From: Streptomyces iranensis
GTDB lineage: Bacteria > Actinomycetota > Actinomycetes > Streptomycetales > Streptomycetaceae
Assembly (NCBI RefSeq): GCF_017874715.1
Contig: NZ_JAGGLR010000044.1
Coordinates: forward strand, 1 to 62,696
Direction: 5' to 3'
DNA length: 62,696 nucleotides
Positions 33,373 to 42,455 of the stretch are shown one piece after another; position 1 is the stretch's first letter; each line of letters opens with the position of its first letter. The position numbers were made by a program, and so were the translations under genes. The notes beneath the pieces are model-generated. The model ran no database searches, was not told the origin of the DNA, and worked only from the letters and a program-made list of their open reading frames with translations.

Positions 33373-34367
33373 CAGGCTCCACCGCGCAGCCGGGCGTTGG
33401 GGTCGAGGGCATCGCGCACGCCGTCGCCGAGGACGTTGAGCGCGACGGCCGTGAGCGCGATGAGCAGGCCGGGGGCAACGGTGACCACGGGACGGGTGTA
33501 CAGCAGGCCGAGCCCGTCGTTGATGATCGTCCCCCAGCTCGCGTCGGGCGACTGCACGCCGACCGATAGGAAGGACAGTGCCGACTCGGTGAGCATGTTG
33601 AGGGCGGTCATCATCGGCAGGAACACGATGAGCGTGGGCAGTACGTTGGGCAGTACCTCACGACGCATGATCCGCCAGTCGCCGGCGCCGGATCCGATCG
33701 ACGCTTGGATGAAGTCCCGCTCGCGCAGGGCCATGACCTGACCGCGCAGTGGACGCGCCACGTAAGGTACGTAGATCACGGCGATGATCAGAATTGGCAG
33801 GAGCAGGCTGCCGGCGTTCAGGTGCAGGGGTCCGATGTGGAGGCCGCCGCTCACCAGCACGACGGACAGGCAGATGGCCAGCAGATAAACGGGAAAGGCC
33901 CATACGACGTCGAAGAGCCGGGCGAGTACGGCGTCGATCCAGCCGCCGAAGTAGCCGGCGACGATGCCGAGAACCGCGGCGAGCAGGCAGCACACGAATG
34001 CTGAGGCGAGTCCTATGTAGAGGCTGTTGCGTCCGCCGTACAGGAGTCGGGCCGCGACGTCGCGGCCCTGGTTGTCGGCGCCGAGGAGGTAGTGGCCGGG
34101 GTCCCAGGTCGGGCCGAGGGGAGTGACGCCGAGACCGAGGCCGTCGGTGCTCTGCTGGAGCAGGTCGGCGGTACGGCCGTCGACGACAGTGGTGCCGGCG
34201 ATGTTCGAGGCCAAGGGGTCGACGTGCGCCACATGGTGGGCGTAGAGGGGCGCGGCGAGGCAGGCGAGCAGGATGATCAGGAAGGCCGCGGCGGAGATCA
34301 TGGCTGGTCTGTTGCGGATCAGCTGGCGGCCCGCAGTGCGCCAGGGTCCGTTCTTCGAGGAGATCAT
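33372..34367 (-). CDS. peptide ABC transporter permease (DppC type)
   Basis: 331 residues: the N-terminal RPAMISAAAFLIILLACLAAPLYA helix, an extracellular loop with HYLLGADNQGRDVAARLLYGGRNSL (typical of DppC), and the EAA loop QASIGSGAGDWRIMRREVLPNVLPTL. The start at 34367 overlaps the stop of the binding-protein gene (ATGA). Confidence 0.92.
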   Translation of the reverse strand: MISSKNGPWRTAGRQLIRNRPAMISAAAFLIILLACLAAPLYAHHVAHVDPLASNIAGTTVVDGRTADLLQQSTDGLGLGVTPLGPTWDPGHYLLGADNQGRDVAARLLYGGRNSLYIGLASAFVCCLLAAVLGIVAGYFGGWIDAVLARLFDVVWAFPVYLLAICLSVVLVSGGLHIGPLHLNAGSLLLPILIIAVIYVPYVARPLRGQVMALRERDFIQASIGSGAGDWRIMRREVLPNVLPTLIVFLPMMTALNMLTESALSFLSVGVQSPDASWGTIINDGLGLLYTRPVVTVAPGLLIALTAVALNVLGDGVRDALDPNARLRGGA

Positions 34368-36085
34368 TTCACCCAGAGCTGGTCGACGAGCATGGAGAAC
34401 TGCTTGTGGAACTGGTAGTTGCCGACGCGTTGAGACACGAAGTCCACCTGGCGCGGGGCGAACAGCGGGACGATGGGTGCCTGGCTCATGGCCTGCCGGT
34501 CGGCCTGTCCCCACAGGCGGGCCGCGGCCTCGGGGTCCGCCTGGTCGAGCTTCATCGCGCGTTTAATCGTGGCATCGAGCGTCTTGTCGCAGTAGCCACT
34601 GATATTGATGCTGGAGTCGCTGCCCTTGTGGAAGGAGGAGCAGGACAGCAGGACGTTGAGGAAGTCGGACGCGGCGGGGTAGTCCTGGTACCACTGCGTC
34701 ACGCTGATCTGCACGTTGTTGTTGGTGTTTTGGATGTAGCCGAACTGGATGTTCGCCGAGAGCACCTTGAGGCTTGCCTGGTAGCCGATCTGCTGCAGGA
34801 CGCTGCGGACGTACTCGCCCATCGACTTGCTGGTCTCATCGTCGGCGACGACCACGGCGACCTTTTGGCCGGCGGTGCCTGACTCCTTTACGAGTCGCTT
34901 GGCCCTGGCCATGTCGTTGCCCTTCCAGGTGGTCCCGGAGGGCTTGGTGTAGTTGCAGAAGTCGGTGTGTCCCGGAAAGCCGTCGGGCAGCACGGTGCAG
35001 GCGGGGCGGCCGAGCGCGGTGCCGCCGAAGAGCCGGATCGCCGCGGAGCGGTCGATGGCCCAGTTGACGGCCTGGCGGGCCTTGAGGTTGTTGAAGGGTG
35101 CGATGTTGACGTTGAGCGGCAGGTACCAGAAGGCGCTCAACGAATTGACGTGTACCTGGTTGATGAAGCGGGTGCCCAGTTCGTTGAGGCGGTCGGCGGG
35201 CGGCTGGTCCCACACGGCGTCGGCGGAGCCGTTCTCGACCGCGGTCACCTCGCTCTCGACGGTCGTGCCGTACTGGTAGACGATCCGGTCGGGGTAGCCC
35301 TGCGGCTGGGCGGCGTGCGACCACTCCTTGAAGTGCGGATTGCGCTTCAGCAGCAGCCGCTTGTTGGGGTCGTAGGCAGCGATGGCGTAGGGGCCGGTGC
35401 CGGGGATGGGCTTGTTGCCCTGGTCCTTGGCCGGGGTGTCGGCGGGCAGGATCACCGCGTGCGGCACGGCCAGCTTCATGGGGAACTCGGAGTCTGACCG
35501 GGTGAGCCGGATGACGATCTCACGGCCGTGCGCCGTGACGCCCGGCAGGGTGCAGTCGGCGGGCCTGGCCAGGCAGGCGTCGGCGCCGACGATGTTCTGG
35601 TAGAAGGTGCCGGCGGTGGGGCCCGAGGCGCGGAAGATGCGCCGGAAGGAAGCCCCGACGTCCGCGGATGTCACTTCCGCCCCGGTCGAGAACCGCACGC
35701 CCCGGCGCAGCGTGAAGGTGTACGTCCGGCCGCCGTCGGTGACCTTTGGCATCGCCTCGGCCAGGTCGGGCACCAACTCGGTCGACTTCTCGCCGCCGAC
35801 CTTACGGAACGCCAGCAGCCCGTCGTAGACGGTGTGCAGCATCTGCCACGGCTGGTTGTCGTAGCTGATCTGTGGATCGACGGTGCCGGCGGCGGATTTG
35901 GAGAGGACCGTCAGGGTCCCGCCGGCGTGCTGCGTCTGGAACGTGGTGGGTGGTGGGCTCTGTGCCGCGGACTGTCCCGGTACGGGATAGCTCCCCGAGG
36001 AGCACCCAGCTAGGACGAGGGTCAGCAGCGCGACGGCGGCGGCGAAGGGTCGGCGCAACGGAATCGAAACTCCCCTCGGACACAT
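34364..36085 (-). CDS. peptide ABC transporter substrate-binding lipoprotein
   Basis: About 573 residues of the SBP_bac_5 family. The signal peptide (RRPFAAAVALLTLVLAGC) has a lipobox ending in the lipidated cysteine. The mature part has the ADVGASFRRIF and KARQAVNWAIDRSAA motifs typical of oligopeptide receptors. The exact start is uncertain: ATG 36085 has no good ribosome-binding site, whereas GAGGGGAG lies downstream near a TTG. It is the first gene of the importer operon, divergent from a GntR gene. Confidence 0.9.
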   Translation of the reverse strand: MCPRGVSIPLRRPFAAAVALLTLVLAGCSSGSYPVPGQSAAQSPPPTTFQTQHAGGTLTVLSKSAAGTVDPQISYDNQPWQMLHTVYDGLLAFRKVGGEKSTELVPDLAEAMPKVTDGGRTYTFTLRRGVRFSTGAEVTSADVGASFRRIFRASGPTAGTFYQNIVGADACLARPADCTLPGVTAHGREIVIRLTRSDSEFPMKLAVPHAVILPADTPAKDQGNKPIPGTGPYAIAAYDPNKRLLLKRNPHFKEWSHAAQPQGYPDRIVYQYGTTVESEVTAVENGSADAVWDQPPADRLNELGTRFINQVHVNSLSAFWYLPLNVNIAPFNNLKARQAVNWAIDRSAAIRLFGGTALGRPACTVLPDGFPGHTDFCNYTKPSGTTWKGNDMARAKRLVKESGTAGQKVAVVVADDETSKSMGEYVRSVLQQIGYQASLKVLSANIQFGYIQNTNNNVQISVTQWYQDYPAASDFLNVLLSCSSFHKGSDSSINISGYCDKTLDATIKRAMKLDQADPEAAARLWGQADRQAMSQAPIVPLFAPRQVDFVSQRVGNYQFHKQFSMLVDQLWVK

Positions 36086-36103
36086 CACCGGGTTGGGCAG
36101 GCG

Positions 36104-36952
36104 ATGAACGTGAGGGGATTCTGGTCGCAAAATGGTTCGATCACAAGACCTTTCTTTTGGTTCCCTTCCTCAGTACGGTGTTCGCGCCTGCCCACCTCCG
36201 AGGAGCCTGCCCTGACCAGCAAACCTGTACTGGCCCTGAGCCCCATCCGACTGCGGACCGTCGCCGAGGAAGTCTCCGACCGCCTGACCACCGCCATTGC
36301 CATCGGGGAGTTCCTGCCGGGGCAACGGCTGCCCGCCGAACGCGAGATGGCCGTGATGCTCGATGTCAGCCGGGGCGCGGTACGCGAGGCGCTCGGCTGC
36401 CTCGACGCGCTCGGCATCGTCGAGATCCGGCGCGGCCGGCTGGGCGGTGCCTTCGTCCGGGAGAGCTGGACGGAGAGCTCGGCCGAGGCGGTCCGCCGCA
36501 CCCTGCTGCCCCGCTGGACCGAGCTCGAGCAGCTGTTTGACCTGTGCGGGCTGCTCGAGGCCACCGTGGCCCGCACCGCCGCCGAACGCCGCACCGACGC
36601 CGACTTGGCGGCGCTGCACGAGGCGTTCGAGACCTTCCGCGATGCCGATTCGGCGACCGCGGAGCAGAGCGCCGACCACGCTTTCCATGCCGCGCTCCGG
36701 CACGCGGCAGGTAACCCGCGGCTCGCCGCGCTCTGCCTGGACCTGACAACCCGCGCCGCGCTGGGCTTTCCCTACCACCCCTGGGGCGCATCCGACGACG
36801 ACTCCAGCGAACGTGCCCTGCGCGAGCACGCGGCTCTCCTGGCGGCCGTGGAGGCCGGCGACGCCGAACGTGCCGGAACGATCGCCCGCGAACATTTCAC
36901 CATCACCGAAGAAATCATGCGTCAGGCCCTCGAACGCGGCCTGAACTCCTAG
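36104..36952 (+). CDS. GntR-family regulator with FCD domain
   Basis: Up to 282 residues. HTH: LRTVAEEVSDRLTTAIAIGEFLPGQRLPAEREMAVMLDVSRGAVREALGCLDALGIVEI. The FCD helical domain contains DHAFHAALRHAAGNPRL. The conserved region starts near residue 38, while the only ATG/GTG starts (36104, 36110) add about 35 unusual residues. A GAGGAG site lies 6 nt before an in-frame CTG at 36212, which may be the real start. It is divergent from the peptide importer and leads into the aminopeptidase gene, so it probably regulates both. Confidence 0.85.
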   Translation: MNVRGFWSQNGSITRPFFWFPSSVRCSRLPTSEEPALTSKPVLALSPIRLRTVAEEVSDRLTTAIAIGEFLPGQRLPAEREMAVMLDVSRGAVREALGCLDALGIVEIRRGRLGGAFVRESWTESSAEAVRRTLLPRWTELEQLFDLCGLLEATVARTAAERRTDADLAALHEAFETFRDADSATAEQSADHAFHAALRHAAGNPRLAALCLDLTTRAALGFPYHPWGASDDDSSERALREHAALLAAVEAGDAERAGTIAREHFTITEEIMRQALERGLNS

Positions 36953-36971
36953 AGAGCCGAGGAACGCATCA

Positions 36972-38423
36972 GTGGATGTCTCCCTCTCCAGTCTGCCTAC
37001 GACCGACATCGACGCCGACGCCGTCGTCATCCCGATCCACGACGACGTACCGGCGCCTGGCTGGGCGGCCGATGTGCTCGCATCCGCCCGCTTCGGCGGT
37101 GAGCAGGGCACCGACTTGCTGGTCCCCGGTCTGCTCGACCGGCCGGTGCTGTTCGCGGGCCTCGGCGCGTCGACCGAGGCCGGCTCCAACATGCTGCGCC
37201 GCGCAGCCGCCCGAGCCGTGCGTCGCCTCGCCGACTTCCCCACCGTCGCCCTCGGTCTGGCGGAGGGCCACCCCGAGGGTGTCGAAGCGGCCGCCGCCGT
37301 TGCCGAGGGCGCCGTGCTCGGCTCCTACCGGTATGACGGGCTTCGCACGCCGAAGCCCGCTGTGCAGTCCGTGACCGTTGCCGGGCCCACCGAGGCGAGG
37401 GGCGCCGTGCGGGCCGCAGTGATCACCGCCGAGTCCGTCAACTGGGCCCGGGACCTGGGCAACACTCCAGCCGGGCGGTTGACCCCGGCCATGTTCGCCG
37501 AGCGAGCCACTTCCACCGCCACCGAACACGGCCTCACGGTCCGCGTCCTGGACGAGGAGGACCTGCGCGCCGGCGGTTACGGCGGCATCCTCGGTGTCGG
37601 GGGCGGCAGCGTCAACCCGCCCCAGCTGATCGAGATCCGGCACGCCGGGACGAACGGCCGGACCGTGGGGCTGGTCGGCAAGGGCATCACCTTCGACGCC
37701 GGCGGTCTCGGCATCAAGAGCGGGCGCGGCATGGTCGACATGCGCTACGACATGTGCGGCGGCGCCGCCGTGCTCGCCACCGCGATAGCCGCGGCCCGAC
37801 TGGGCTTGCCCACGGGGGTCGTGGCCGTCGTCCCCGCCGCCGAGAACCTGCCCAGCGGTTCCGCCTACAAGCCTGGCGACGTACTGGAACACCGCAACGG
37901 CAAGACCAGCGAGATCACTGACACCGACGCCGAGGGACGGGTCGTCCTCGCCGACGCCCTCTCCCATACCGCGGAACTGGGCCCGAACCTCGTCATCGAC
38001 GCCGCCACGCTGACCTACTCCGTGATGCACGCCCTGGGTGACCAGATCACCGGCGTCCTCGGCAACGACCGCGAGCTGATCGCCGGCCTCGTCGCGACCG
38101 GCGAGGAGTGCGGCGAACCGATGTGGGAGCTGCCGCTGTTCCGTGGCTACGTCCCGAAGATCGCCTCGACAGTCGCGACCGTCAAGAACGACGGCGGCGA
38201 GCACGCCGACGTCATTCACGCCGCGCTGTTCCTGGAGGAGTTTACGGGCGACGTGCCCTGGGCCCACTTGGACATCGCGGGCACGGCCTTCCACACCAAG
38301 CCCGGCGACCTCCACCCGGCCGGTGCCACCGGCACCGCCGTGCGTACCCTGATCCGTTACCTTTCCCGCCCGAGACGGCGATCGGTCGTGTCGGCCGAGC
38401 TTCAGTCGGTTAGTCCAACGTGA
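36972..38423 (+). CDS. leucyl aminopeptidase (M17 family)
   Basis: 483 residues from GTG 36972. The divergent N-terminal macro-like domain is followed by the M17 catalytic domain: VGKGITFDAGGLGIK (catalytic lysine and first metal aspartate), DMRYDMCGGAAV, and TDTDAEGRVVLADAL, the NTDAEGR-type metal signature with D in place of the first N. It is a two-metal cytosolic exopeptidase. Placed 19 bp after the regulator and opposite a peptide importer, it should degrade the imported peptides. The final ~20 residues (RPRRRSVVSAELQSVSPT) are unlike the family and may come from the rearrangement junction at 38.4 kb. Confidence 0.9.
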   Translation: MDVSLSSLPTTDIDADAVVIPIHDDVPAPGWAADVLASARFGGEQGTDLLVPGLLDRPVLFAGLGASTEAGSNMLRRAAARAVRRLADFPTVALGLAEGHPEGVEAAAAVAEGAVLGSYRYDGLRTPKPAVQSVTVAGPTEARGAVRAAVITAESVNWARDLGNTPAGRLTPAMFAERATSTATEHGLTVRVLDEEDLRAGGYGGILGVGGGSVNPPQLIEIRHAGTNGRTVGLVGKGITFDAGGLGIKSGRGMVDMRYDMCGGAAVLATAIAAARLGLPTGVVAVVPAAENLPSGSAYKPGDVLEHRNGKTSEITDTDAEGRVVLADALSHTAELGPNLVIDAATLTYSVMHALGDQITGVLGNDRELIAGLVATGEECGEPMWELPLFRGYVPKIASTVATVKNDGGEHADVIHAALFLEEFTGDVPWAHLDIAGTAFHTKPGDLHPAGATGTAVRTLIRYLSRPRRRSVVSAELQSVSPT

Positions 38424-38444
38424 CCGGGCAGCGCACCATCAGAG

Positions 38445-38563
38445 TTGCGGGGGTCGTCCGCATCGAAGATCGAGTACTGGGCACTTCCCCACATCACCGC
38501 CGCCCGCAGGCAGAGGTCCGCGGCCATCCACACACAGCCCCCGGCCTCGTGGTGCGCAGCCCG
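38445..38563 (-). pseudogene. relic of an FrsA-like hydrolase gene
   Basis: This 119-bp stretch is closely similar to 15103-15223 inside the intact hydrolase gene. On the minus strand it reads AADLCLRAAVMWGSAQYSIFDADDP, against AADLYVRAAVMWGRAQYSIFDADDP in the intact copy. Nothing else of the gene remains. It abuts the MarR gene at 38571. Confidence 0.8.
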
Positions 38564-38570
38564 GCCGCTC

Positions 38571-39017
38571 CTATGGCCGGGCGGGCTGTGGGAGCCGTGC
38601 GTTGATCTTGTTGAGCAGCGCCTCGAGGGTGTCCTTCTCGGCGTCGGTCAGCGGAGCGAAGATCACCTCGTCGACCTCGGCCAGTGCCGTGTTGAGTCCG
38701 GCGATGAGCTCGATGCCCGAGGGCGTGGCATAGACGCGCTTGCTGCGCTCGTTACCGGCCTCGATACGGCGCTCGACGAGCCCGCGGCGCTCCAGCACCT
38801 TCAGCATGAGCGAGATGTTGGCCGCAGTCGTGCGGCTCATCTCCGCAATGTCGCGCTGGATCGCTCCTGGCCGCTGTTCGAGATACCCGATCACCATGGC
38901 CTGCTCGTGGGTGAGGCCGCGGGCCCGGAGCCATTCCTCCGCCGCTTTACGCTGCGTCCACAGAATCGAGTGGAACAGCTCGAAGCTTCGGTTGCGGGCA
39001 CCCTTCGGCTCATCCAT
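38571..39017 (-). CDS. MarR-family transcriptional regulator
   Basis: 148 residues: FELFHSILWTQRKAAEEWLRARGLTHEQAMVIGYLEQRPGAIQRDIAEMSRTTAANISLMLKVLERRGLVER, then the wing ERSKRVYATPSG and C-terminal dimerisation helices. ATG 39017 was chosen over an upstream in-frame ATG that would overlap the inverted repeat at 39041-39070. That repeat is probably its own operator. A paralogue truncated to its N-terminus, with a related operator, lies at 41023-41217. Confidence 0.88.
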   Translation of the reverse strand: MDEPKGARNRSFELFHSILWTQRKAAEEWLRARGLTHEQAMVIGYLEQRPGAIQRDIAEMSRTTAANISLMLKVLERRGLVERRIEAGNERSKRVYATPSGIELIAGLNTALAEVDEVIFAPLTDAEKDTLEALLNKINARLPQPARP

Positions 39018-39040
39018 GACCGCCACTCTATGAATCGAGC

Positions 39041-39070
39041 AAGAAACAGTCAAGCCCTTAACTGTTTCTT
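39041..39070. promoter_or_regulatory. 30-bp inverted repeat, probable MarR operator
   Basis: AAGAAACAGT and ACTGTTTCTT form perfect 10-bp arms around a 10-bp spacer, 24 bp upstream of the MarR start. Nineteen bases inside it (39044-39062) recur with three changes at 41244-41262. Confidence 0.75.
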
Positions 39071-39114
39071 CGGGATCACCGACCCCATCCGACGCCCGGC
39101 CGGTTCGGTAGCGG

Positions 39115-39657
39115 TCAGTCGGTCGGCATGGTTCCGTCCTTGCGCAGCGCGATGAGCGGGTTGTCCGTCCGCCAGTACTCGCCGACGAGCCGCTCCTTCA
39201 GGAGGGCTTCACGTTCGCGGGCGATCTGGCGCAGGAACTCGGGGTCCTGGAAGAACACGCGCTTGCGGATGACCTTCCCGTCCTCCAGGTCGACGAGCTC
39301 GATCGTAGTCATCGACCACGGGTTCCCGGCCACGTCCTTGCCGTGGTTGACCCCGATGCACACCACCCGGCCGGGACCATCGGCGATGTTCTCGTCCAGC
39401 GAGTGGTCGCGGTGCGTGAAGCCGCACAGCTCGTGCATCCGGTGACGACCGAGGGCGATCTCGTCCGGTCCCCGGAAGACACCCCCGACGGGGGCACCGA
39501 TGTTGATCTCGATCTCCTGCTCGTTCTCGAAGAAATCGACGACAGTGGCGAGGTCCTCGGGGGTGAAGCCGCCCTGCTGGTCGGCGCGGGTCATCGCGGC
39601 GTAAAAACCTGCCACGACCGCCCGGTCGCGATCTGCCTGCTGGTAACCGGTTGACAT
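39115..39657 (-). CDS. SnoaL-like (NTF2-fold) protein
   Basis: 180 residues. DRAVVAGFYAAMTRADQQGGFTPEDLATVVDFF begins an NTF2-type alpha-beta barrel; later strands include WSMTTIELVDLEDGKVIRKRVFFQDPEFL. The predicted role is a small ligand-binding or isomerase-type enzyme; the substrate is unknown. It lies 82 bp downstream of the SGNH esterase gene and upstream of the MarR gene on the same strand. It could belong to the same regulated unit. Confidence 0.72.
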   Translation of the reverse strand: MSTGYQQADRDRAVVAGFYAAMTRADQQGGFTPEDLATVVDFFENEQEIEINIGAPVGGVFRGPDEIALGRHRMHELCGFTHRDHSLDENIADGPGRVVCIGVNHGKDVAGNPWSMTTIELVDLEDGKVIRKRVFFQDPEFLRQIAREREALLKERLVGEYWRTDNPLIALRKDGTMPTD

Positions 39658-39739
39658 GAGGTCGTGCTCTCCTTTGAGTTGTTTGGGCTTGGTGAAGCCG
39701 GGACGGGTCGCGGGCGGGGGCAGACGCCCAGCTGCGGGA

Positions 39740-40927
39740 TCAGTGCGCGGCCGGCTCCTGCTTCGACGTTCCGGTCAGCAGCGCGGCGACGACGGTGCGG
39801 GCGAGCTGGTCCTGCCCGGTGCCGCTGGGGTGGAGGCAGTCGCCGCTGTCGTAGCGCTGGTCGAGCTGCAGCGGTGCCGCGGCGGAGCGGAGTGCCTCGT
39901 CGAAGTCGATGGCGACGTCGGGTCCCAGGCTGCGGATCCAGTCGTTGACGGCGCTGCGGATCTGCTCGCGCCCGTCGTCATGGTTGTCCGATCCGACCCT
40001 GGGGGTGATGGTGGCGATACGGGCCCCGATCCCTGCGGCGCCGGCCTGCTCCAGGAGGTTTTCGTAACCCGCGATCAGCTCCGCCGCGGTGGGCAGTTCT
40101 TCAATGGGCTCGAATTCGCCGGGCAGGCCGAGGTCGTTGGTACCCAGGGCGATGACGACCTGGGCGACGCCGGCGGTGCCGAGCACGTCGTCCTTGAACC
40201 GGCTCAGGCCGGAGCGGCCGTTGGAAAGGTTCGCGGCTCCGGCGTCGAGGCGGAGCCGGTTACCGGGGATCCCGCGGTTGACCACCGAGAGGCCGGAACC
40301 TTCGGGCAGCAGGCCGGCGGCGACCTCGGGCCAGCCCATCGCGGTGATGGAGTCGCCCACACACACGACTACCCCATGCCGGACGTCGCCCGCGACCTCG
40401 ACGGTGCGCAGGAACGGTCCGCTTTCGTGGACCGAGATGTCGGCGTCGTCGGGCATGGGGAATGGCGGGGCGGCGACGGCGGGGAACACGGCGGCGCCCA
40501 CGTGGTCGCCCGGCTCGGACATCTGGCAGGTGAAGTCGCTGACGCCGGCGGACAGCGGCGGGAACAGGGTCCGCTCGGGCAGGTAGAAGTCGACATCCAC
40601 CGTCGCGTGGTGACCGACCGGCATCTCGACCGGGTCCGTCGACACCGAGGCGCCGGCCGGAATCGTCACGCCGTCGCGTCCACCGAACGTGGCGACGGCG
40701 GTACGGCCGCCGGCAGAGACCGCGCTCCGGCCGATGCGTACCGGGTGGTCGCCGAACTGGTTGCTGAATTCCAGGCGGACCCGCTTGCCGCCGATGCCGA
40801 CGCGCAGGTGCGATCGGAGGGTGACATCGGCGAACCATTCGCCATCGGCGCAGACATCCGGGAGCGCCTGCGCCCAGGTGGCCTCCCACGAAAGGGGACC
40901 GGATGCGCGCTCGTTTTCGTCATTCAT
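39740..40927 (-). CDS. SGNH/GDSL-family esterase
   Basis: 395 residues. An N-terminal beta domain (about 1-180; SWEATWAQALPDVCADGEWFADVTLRSHLRV) precedes the SGNH hydrolase: block I VVCVGDSITAMGW (Ser), block II NRGIPGNRL (Gly), block III LGTNDL (Asn), block V DCLHPS (Asp-His). This layout matches actinomycete SGNH esterases, including carbohydrate esterases. No signal peptide is evident. AGGAGA precedes ATG 40927. The catalytic set is complete. Confidence 0.85.
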   Translation of the reverse strand: MNDENERASGPLSWEATWAQALPDVCADGEWFADVTLRSHLRVGIGGKRVRLEFSNQFGDHPVRIGRSAVSAGGRTAVATFGGRDGVTIPAGASVSTDPVEMPVGHHATVDVDFYLPERTLFPPLSAGVSDFTCQMSEPGDHVGAAVFPAVAAPPFPMPDDADISVHESGPFLRTVEVAGDVRHGVVVCVGDSITAMGWPEVAAGLLPEGSGLSVVNRGIPGNRLRLDAGAANLSNGRSGLSRFKDDVLGTAGVAQVVIALGTNDLGLPGEFEPIEELPTAAELIAGYENLLEQAGAAGIGARIATITPRVGSDNHDDGREQIRSAVNDWIRSLGPDVAIDFDEALRSAAAPLQLDQRYDSGDCLHPSGTGQDQLARTVVAALLTGTSKQEPAAH

Positions 40928-41022
40928 GACTGTTTTCTCCTGGCTGGTCGCCGTGTCAGACGGCCCCGTCGAGAGGGCAGGCTCGATCGCGTACCGGCGG
41001 GCGCCGGTACGGCAAAGAAGGT

Positions 41023-41217
41023 CTAGGGGTTGCGAGTGGCTGGAGCCGGTACGGCGGCAGCGCGGCGGTGGCCCTCGCCCAGCGGCGCTTCCGGAACAGC
41101 CTTCGCGAGCGTGAGTGCACATGCACGGATCCACTCCTTCGCAGCCTTCTGCCACGCCCGCATCGATGAGCGGAACGGCTCGAAGCCGCGGATACGAGGG
41201 GTGGAGGTCTCGTTCAT
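41023..41217 (-). pseudogene. truncated paralogue of the MarR regulator
   Basis: From ATG 41217 the product starts NETSTPRIRGFEPFRSSM, then AWQKAAKEWIRACALTLAKA. It aligns with the start of the MarR protein at 38571 (FELFHSILWTQRKAAEEWLRARGLTHEQA) and then diverges and stops after 64 residues, before the recognition helix. It cannot bind DNA. The upstream sequence still carries the related operator. Confidence 0.65.
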
Positions 41218-41243
41218 GTCCATCAGCGTGACAGTAAAGCACT

Positions 41244-41262
41244 AAACAGTCAAGTCACTAAC
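41244..41262. promoter_or_regulatory. copy of the MarR operator core
   Basis: AAACAGTCAAGTCACTAAC matches 16 of 19 positions of 39044-39062. The second arm of the full inverted repeat is not conserved. It sits 27 bp before the truncated MarR gene and upstream of the esterase gene. It may let the intact MarR (38571) act here. Confidence 0.55.
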
Positions 41263-41482
41263 CTGCATGTTGGGCCCTCGAGACAACGTGGCTTCGAGTG
41301 CTCCGGCTCCAGGGAGCATGCCGTCCCCGCTGGCGAGGGCGGCATCAAGGACGACCTGTGCGCGCCGCGACCGACCCCTGCCTCGGCGACACCGTCGTGG
41401 TGGCCGACGAGACGAGAGCACCTGTCCGGACGTAGCCACGAACAGAACAAGGCACGGACGGCATCGAGTACAGGCTGGTCCT

Positions 41483-42454
41483 GAAGGGTGTCTTTATTGC
41501 CGTATGGTGGTTGACCTGGGGCTGTGCGATTGTCCGAGTATGGGCATGATCAGTGATCGTGGGTCTGCGACTGCTCTGCCTGATCTTCTGCCGACTACTG
41601 AGCTGCCTCCTCTTGTTGAGCCGATCGATTGTCGCGAACAACGCCGAGATCCTCGTGCTTCGCCATGAGGTCGCCGTGCTTCGCCGACAGGTCGAGCGGC
41701 CGCGGTTCTCGTGGGCTGATCGTGCCGTGTTCTCCGCTCTCGCCCGGCACCTGCCACCTGTCTTACGCTGCCATCGGGTGGTCACACCGGGCACATTGCT
41801 GACGTGGCACCGTCGTCTGGTGCGCTGGAAATGGCGCCAAACTCCAACCGCGCCCGGTCGGCCACCGCTTGCGGAGGAGATTGCGGCGTTCATCCAGCGC
41901 TTGGCGCGAGAGAACCCCACCTGGGGATACGTGAGAGTCCAAGGTGAGCTTCGACGGCTCGGCTATCGGGTTGCCGCCGCCACGATCCGGCGCGTTCTCT
42001 TCTTCGTCATGGAGATCGCCACCCGGCGCGTTTCCTCATCCGCGACCGGGACAGCAAGTTCACTGCCCCTTTCGACGCCGTCTTCGTCGGCAACGGCACA
42101 GCCGTCATCCCGACTTCACCCCAAAGCCCACGGTCCAACGCCTACGCGGAACGATGGATACGCACAGCCCGCGCCGAGTGCACCGACCGACTACCCATCA
42201 CCGGTGAACGACACCTGCGTACGGTCCTCAACCAGTACGCCGAGCACTACAACGCCGGACGAGCCCACCGCGGCCTGGACCTACGTGCCCCAGTCGATGC
42301 CCCGAACGTCATCCCCCTGCCGGCAGCCACGGTCAGGCGCCGCCAGGTACTCGGTGGACTGCTCAACGAGTATTACCCAAGGCCACCCTGGCTGCCTCAT
42401 CGTTCGCAGGAAACACCCAGCTCAGCAGCCTGATCGGAATATTGACACCCTTCA
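41483..42454 (+). mobile_element. decayed rve-type insertion sequence, copy B
   Basis: 972 bp with terminal TGAAGGGTGTC at 41483-41493 and its complement at 42444-42454. The ends match copy A (3250-4103), but the orientation is opposite. I see no target duplication. The transposase has an internal deletion, so the copy is probably immobile unless served in trans. The 200 bp to its left (41263-41482) contain no gene I recognise. Confidence 0.75.
41553..42433 (+). pseudogene. rve-type IS transposase with internal deletions
   Basis: The 5' part gives AEILVLRHEVAVLRRQVERPRFSWADRAVFSALARHLPPVL and RLARENPTWGYVRVQGELRRLGYRVAAATIRRVL. This is joined abruptly to FFVMEIATRRV and then, out of frame, to FLIRDRDSKF-like sequence and a C-terminal AEHYNAGRAHRGLDLRAP. 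Large parts of the integrase core, including the first catalytic aspartate region, are missing. Compared with copy A it keeps a segment (about residues 95-110) lost there, so the two copies decayed independently. Confidence 0.7.
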
Positions 42455-42455
42455 G

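Noticed and set aside
41267..41482. Small plus- and minus-strand ORFs left of IS copy B
   Set aside because: Arg/Pro/Ser-rich frames with no start signals or family resemblance; treated as non-coding.
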